Source: Xestospongia bergquistia (lineage: Eukaryota > Porifera > Demospongiae > Haplosclerida > Petrosiidae). Taken from it: 64,000 nt of DNA. Below are positions 60,659-64,000 of the stretch, in pieces. The notes beneath the pieces are model-generated. The model saw only the letters and a list, made by a program, of their open reading frames with translations. It made no database searches and was not told the DNA's origin. The translations under genes and the position numbers were made by a program. Where the stretch lies: assembly GCA_963965975.1 (NCBI GenBank), contig OZ014414.1, positions 1,711,501 through 1,775,500 of the forward strand, read 5' to 3'. Position 1 is the first letter of the stretch. Each line of letters begins with the position of its first letter.

Positions 60659-60774
60659 TTGTTTTACTTTTGTGATTAAAATGTATGTATATATACACTT
60701 ATAGTTACATAAATATATAGAGTGTATTTGTTATTAATATTAGCCAATGACCTGATCAAGCAATTTGGACTTAA

Positions 60775-62018
60775 GGTAAAAATATCTGAAATTTTTTTTC
60801 AGCTTTTTTTGATGGAATCATGTAAAGATACTTGTTCTAATAATTGATCATGCTTTAAAAAACTTTTTAAACCCTAGTACTTTGCAGAAATGTAGTTTGA
60901 TTCCTTAATATCTGCAATGCTTTGGAGACATCAAATAATAATTTTAAAGAACCTAGAGAGCTGAAACTTTTGAAAATTAAAGATGAAGTCAATTACTACA
61001 ATTATACGGATGGATTTATTTCTACAATAATATTTGACATTTTTACAAAGCTATAAACCTTGGTTACTTTAATCACTATTATTATTACATGTTATACAAA
61101 TCGTACAAAGAAATGCATCCGTAAAAGTACTAAAAATTGATCATTTTCGTTCTTGAACTTGTCGGCAGGTTGTTACATTATCCATAGAATCAAAAATCAC
61201 AACAACAGTATCTAACAGTGCTAAAGTCGCCATCTTGATAATGAATAATCGATTTTCATTAATTAAAGCCAATGAATACACTTAGTGTCAGGTTATTGAT
61301 AAGTGACTTTCGCGGGGTTAAAATAGTTAAATATATTATTACTATTTTTATTATTGTTGTTATTATAGTTATTAAAGCATGGTCTGCTTTGAGATGAAGG
61401 CACATAAGACTATGAACAATAATAATAATAATAACAATAGTAATAATAATTAATACATTTTATTTAACTATTTTAACCCCGCGAAAGTCACTAATCAATA
61501 ACTGACACTAAGTGTATTCATTGGCTTTAATTAATGAAAATCGATTATTCATTATCAAGATGGCGACTTTTGCTCTGTTAGATACTGTTGTTATGATTTT
61601 TGATTCTATGGATAATGTAACAACCTGCTGACAAGTTCAAGAACGAAAATGATGAATTTTTAATACTTTTACGGATGCATTTCTTTGTACGATTTGTATA
61701 ACATATAATAATAATAGTGATTAAAGTAACCAAGGTTTATAGCTTTGTAAAAATGTCAAATATTATTGTAGAAATAAATCCATCCGTATAATTGTAGTAA
61801 TTGACTTCATCTTTAATTTTCAAAAGTTTCAGCTCTCTAGGTTCTTTAATATTATTATTTGACGTCTCCAAAGCATTGCAGATATTAAGGAATCAAACTA
61901 CATTTCTGCAAAGTACTAGGGTTTAAAAAGTTTTTTAAAGCATGATCAATTATTAGAACAAGTATCTTTACATGATTCCATCAAAAAAAGCTGAAAATAA
62001 ATTTCAGATATTTTTACC
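60775..62018. mobile_element. 1244-bp palindromic (foldback) element at a TTAA site
   Basis: Two arms of about 550-600 bp are reverse complements of each other around a loop near 61330-61460 (GCATGGTCTGCTTTGAGATG, AATAAT repeats). The ends are GGTAAAAATATCTGAAAT and its complement, flanked by TTAA (60771-60774 and 62019-62022). The duplicate block has the uninterrupted site GGACTTAAGCAACAATG near 56187-56203, proving insertion after the block duplication. A TTAA duplication points to piggyBac-like mobilisation; CTTAAG with a shorter end is equally compatible because that site is palindromic. No open frame inside. Confidence 0.85.
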
Positions 62019-62127
62019 TTAAGCAACAATGTAATAGCTTTAGTTATAATTTGTATGATAAAGTCAACCCTTCTTCAGGATGATGCAACACCATATATTA
62101 TATTATATTTATGGTTTAACCTCACTA

Positions 62128-62256
62128 GCGTATGTGGACAAGTGTGGATCAACTGATGTGTTAGTAGCTGTTACAAGACAATAGACTCACCATATATTCA
62201 TGGAGTATCAATAACTCATAGCAACAATTTTAGAAAGCATTTATGGACATATAAAG
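62128..62256 (+). pseudogene. Fragment of fibrinogen-like gene, copy 2
   Basis: Duplicate of 56299-56426 with the same stop, lying after the palindromic insertion. Confidence 0.7.
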
Positions 62257-62451
62257 TTAGTATGTTTGAAACTACAATACATTTTATGACTGTCCATCTA
62301 ACACTGGCTATAATTAATCATTATGTTGTTGAAATAGTTTTAATGCCTCATTAGTCAGATGTAACAACTTTATGGATGATTATCACGTGTACGCGACCGT
62401 ATATATGCATATAAACCGTACATTCCAATATTTAGCGACTATGCTTATGTG

Positions 62452-62485
62452 CACGTGTGTTCACGTGCGCTGCATTAGATAGGAA
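62452..62485 (+). promoter_or_regulatory. Paired E-boxes and ATTAG motif upstream of U7
   Basis: CACGTG at 62452-62457 and 62462-62467, then ATTAGATAGGAAC from 62474, about 100 bases before the first coding exon. Confidence 0.55.
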
Positions 62486-62587
62486 CAATATAGCAACATT
62501 TCCGGCATTTTTCCGCAACGTAGACATTTCTGTTTATAATCGATAGAGAAGTCTTGTTTATTAGACAGTAATAGAGAACAAACAGAC

Positions 62588-64000
62588 ATGGAAGGTGAGT
62601 TTATTAAGAAGTATAAGTTGTAATAGTCTAGAATGAAGTACTATATAAAAACTGAATACTGTCTATTATCAAAAAGAGCCCTAGTTCATTTTAGATATGT
62701 AAATATGCGTTTTGTATTCATAAATTTATTAATTTTATCACTTGATGTCCACAAACACTTCTACGCTAGCCAGTGTACAAATTTGAGTAAAATAAGTTGT
62801 AATAATTAAAGCTAAAAATGTGATTTAATTGAAAATCAATAAATTCAAATAATGAATAATTAATAAGATATGCTACTAATATACAGATATACCAAGTAGT
62901 TTAATTTTACCTAATAGTGGATTGTTGCTCTTTTTTTCTATTTAGGTTACAGTGACTATGTACCAAAGGTAATCCTGAATTAAGCCAAGTTATTTCTTAT
63001 TGTAATAAATAACTTAATTAAATGATTAAATCAGTCCTTAATGAGATACTAAATAATGTAGAAGTTGAGGTGTCTTTGAAGATTGAATCAGACATATTCC
63101 AAGTATTTACTAAACAATGTATTGTAAAAAAATTTGTAACCTTATAGAAAAACTAAATAATTAACACATTTTGTAGTATGTTTTCAAAGATATTCTGCAC
63201 TTTAATTTCAGAAATTATATAATATGAGTTACTTAAAATTGACTATATTTTTAATAGCAAACAGATGACCAAAATAATACATCCCACCCACCACCATACT
63301 CAGAGTTATATCCACCTATAAATGGTATATTCTAAATACTATTGTTAATCAGCTATTATTCTGTTTGACATTTAACAGAAGTTAATAATGTAACTCAGCA
63401 ACAACAACCATATTTTTCAGCACCTTTTAATGTGAGTTCCTTATTTTTATAATAAAATATCATTTAGTTGTAATGATAATTGTAATAACATTGTCATTGT
63501 TGTATAACATCATAGAAATGTTTAGATAGACATAAAATTACACATGTTAATACACACGTTTTAGCCAATGAATAACCAAGAAATGGTTCATTATCCACCA
63601 CCACCATGTCAAGTATCTCCATGGCAGTATAGTGTACAAGGACAAGTTTATCCATCTAGAAATTGTAAGAACATGATAATCACGTAATAAAAATTTGTAT
63701 AAACTTCAACAGATATTCCTCAACCTTTTCCTCAACAACAATATCCTTCAGGAACCATGCATGTGAGTTATATATCTTTGAGATATAATTTAACATATGA
63801 TAGTATAATGTTGTAGTTGCTGAACAACCACATTCAACTCAAGTGATAAGACCAACTACAGTATATTATAATATAGTCTTGGTGATTTCCATTTTATTGA
63901 CAGGCATTTGCATATTTTGTGGGTTTTGCTTTCTAATCTGTACAATTCCAGCTATAATCTTAGCTGCAAATGTAAGTAGCTTATTGTTTCAAATTTGTAA
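62588..64000 (+). CDS. CD225/dispanin-like membrane protein, U7 (runs off window)
   Basis: Exons 62588-62594 (ATG GAA G), 62946-62968, 63258-63324, 63379-63431, 63565-63664, 63713-63762, 63804-63971, all in frame. The protein begins MEGYSDYVPKQTDDQ and continues with Pro/Gln-rich exons (HPPPYSELYPPI, QQQQPYFSAPFN, VHYPPPPCQVSPWQYSVQG). Helix 1 ends CGFCFLICTIPAIILAAN, after which a GTAAGT donor follows. The last exon with the GD-loop and helix 2 must lie beyond 64000. U7 combines the exons 1-4 seen in U6 with the exons 5-8 seen in U4, so it represents the full form of this subfamily. Confidence 0.75.

Noticed and set aside
1..64000. CRISPR array, rRNA or tRNA genes
   Set aside because: No regularly spaced direct repeats with unique spacers and no tRNA or rRNA core sequence noticed; a systematic tRNA scan was not possible by eye.

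Overview
The window is metazoan nuclear DNA: very AT-rich, with compact multi-exon genes, GT-AG introns often under 100 nt, in-frame ankyrin exons, and animal families (UDP-glucuronosyltransferase, ankyrin-ROC-COR-Death protein, mitochondrial bL19, MATE transporter, CD225/dispanin-like membrane proteins, secreted fibrinogen-like proteins). The family mix and compactness suggest a demosponge, perhaps Amphimedon. That assignment is inference from gene content; no species-specific sequence was compared.

Layout. (1) 243-1844: a plus-strand UGT interrupted by one in-frame TAG. (2) 4328-15226 and 16541-28929: two minus-strand paralogues, each rebuilt here as 22 coding exons (about 1431 and 1429 aa) with the order ankyrin repeats, ROC GTPase, COR-like region, Death domain. 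A decayed UGT 3' end sits between them, so the duplicated unit was [UGT + ankyrin-ROC-Death]. (3) 29931-31354 minus: MRPL19 in 3 exons. (4) 31782-36359 minus: a 16-exon MATE transporter with a 14-nt microexon. (5) 36579-37462: an internally deleted hAT transposon with an 8-bp target-site duplication. (6) 39955 to the window end: a plus-strand array of small CD225/dispanin-like genes (units U1 to U7, intact, broken and partial) interleaved with intronless secreted cysteine-rich fibrinogen-like genes (G0 to G2 plus fragments).

The last region is the most unusual part. CD225 units share an odd structure: a 7-nt first coding exon, a 23-26-nt second exon, several short Pro/Gln-rich exons, then one exon per membrane segment. 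They also share upstream blocks with an ATTAGNTAG-type motif and, in several, CACGTG E-boxes. One unit (U3) has its middle exons inverted, with inverted duplications of 329 and 53 bp at the two breakpoints, the signature of a staggered-break inversion. The G1-U6 block is a recent tandem duplicate of G2-U7. Copy 2 has gained a 1.24-kb near-perfect palindromic element at a TTAA site whose empty version survives in copy 1. Copy 1 has lost its start codon and second membrane segment in U6, and has a frameshift in G1.

Functionally, detoxification-type genes (UGT, MATE), intracellular ankyrin/ROC/Death signalling genes, and a rapidly duplicating set of membrane and secreted genes lie side by side. 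An innate-defence role for the CD225/fibrinogen-like array is plausible but is only inference.
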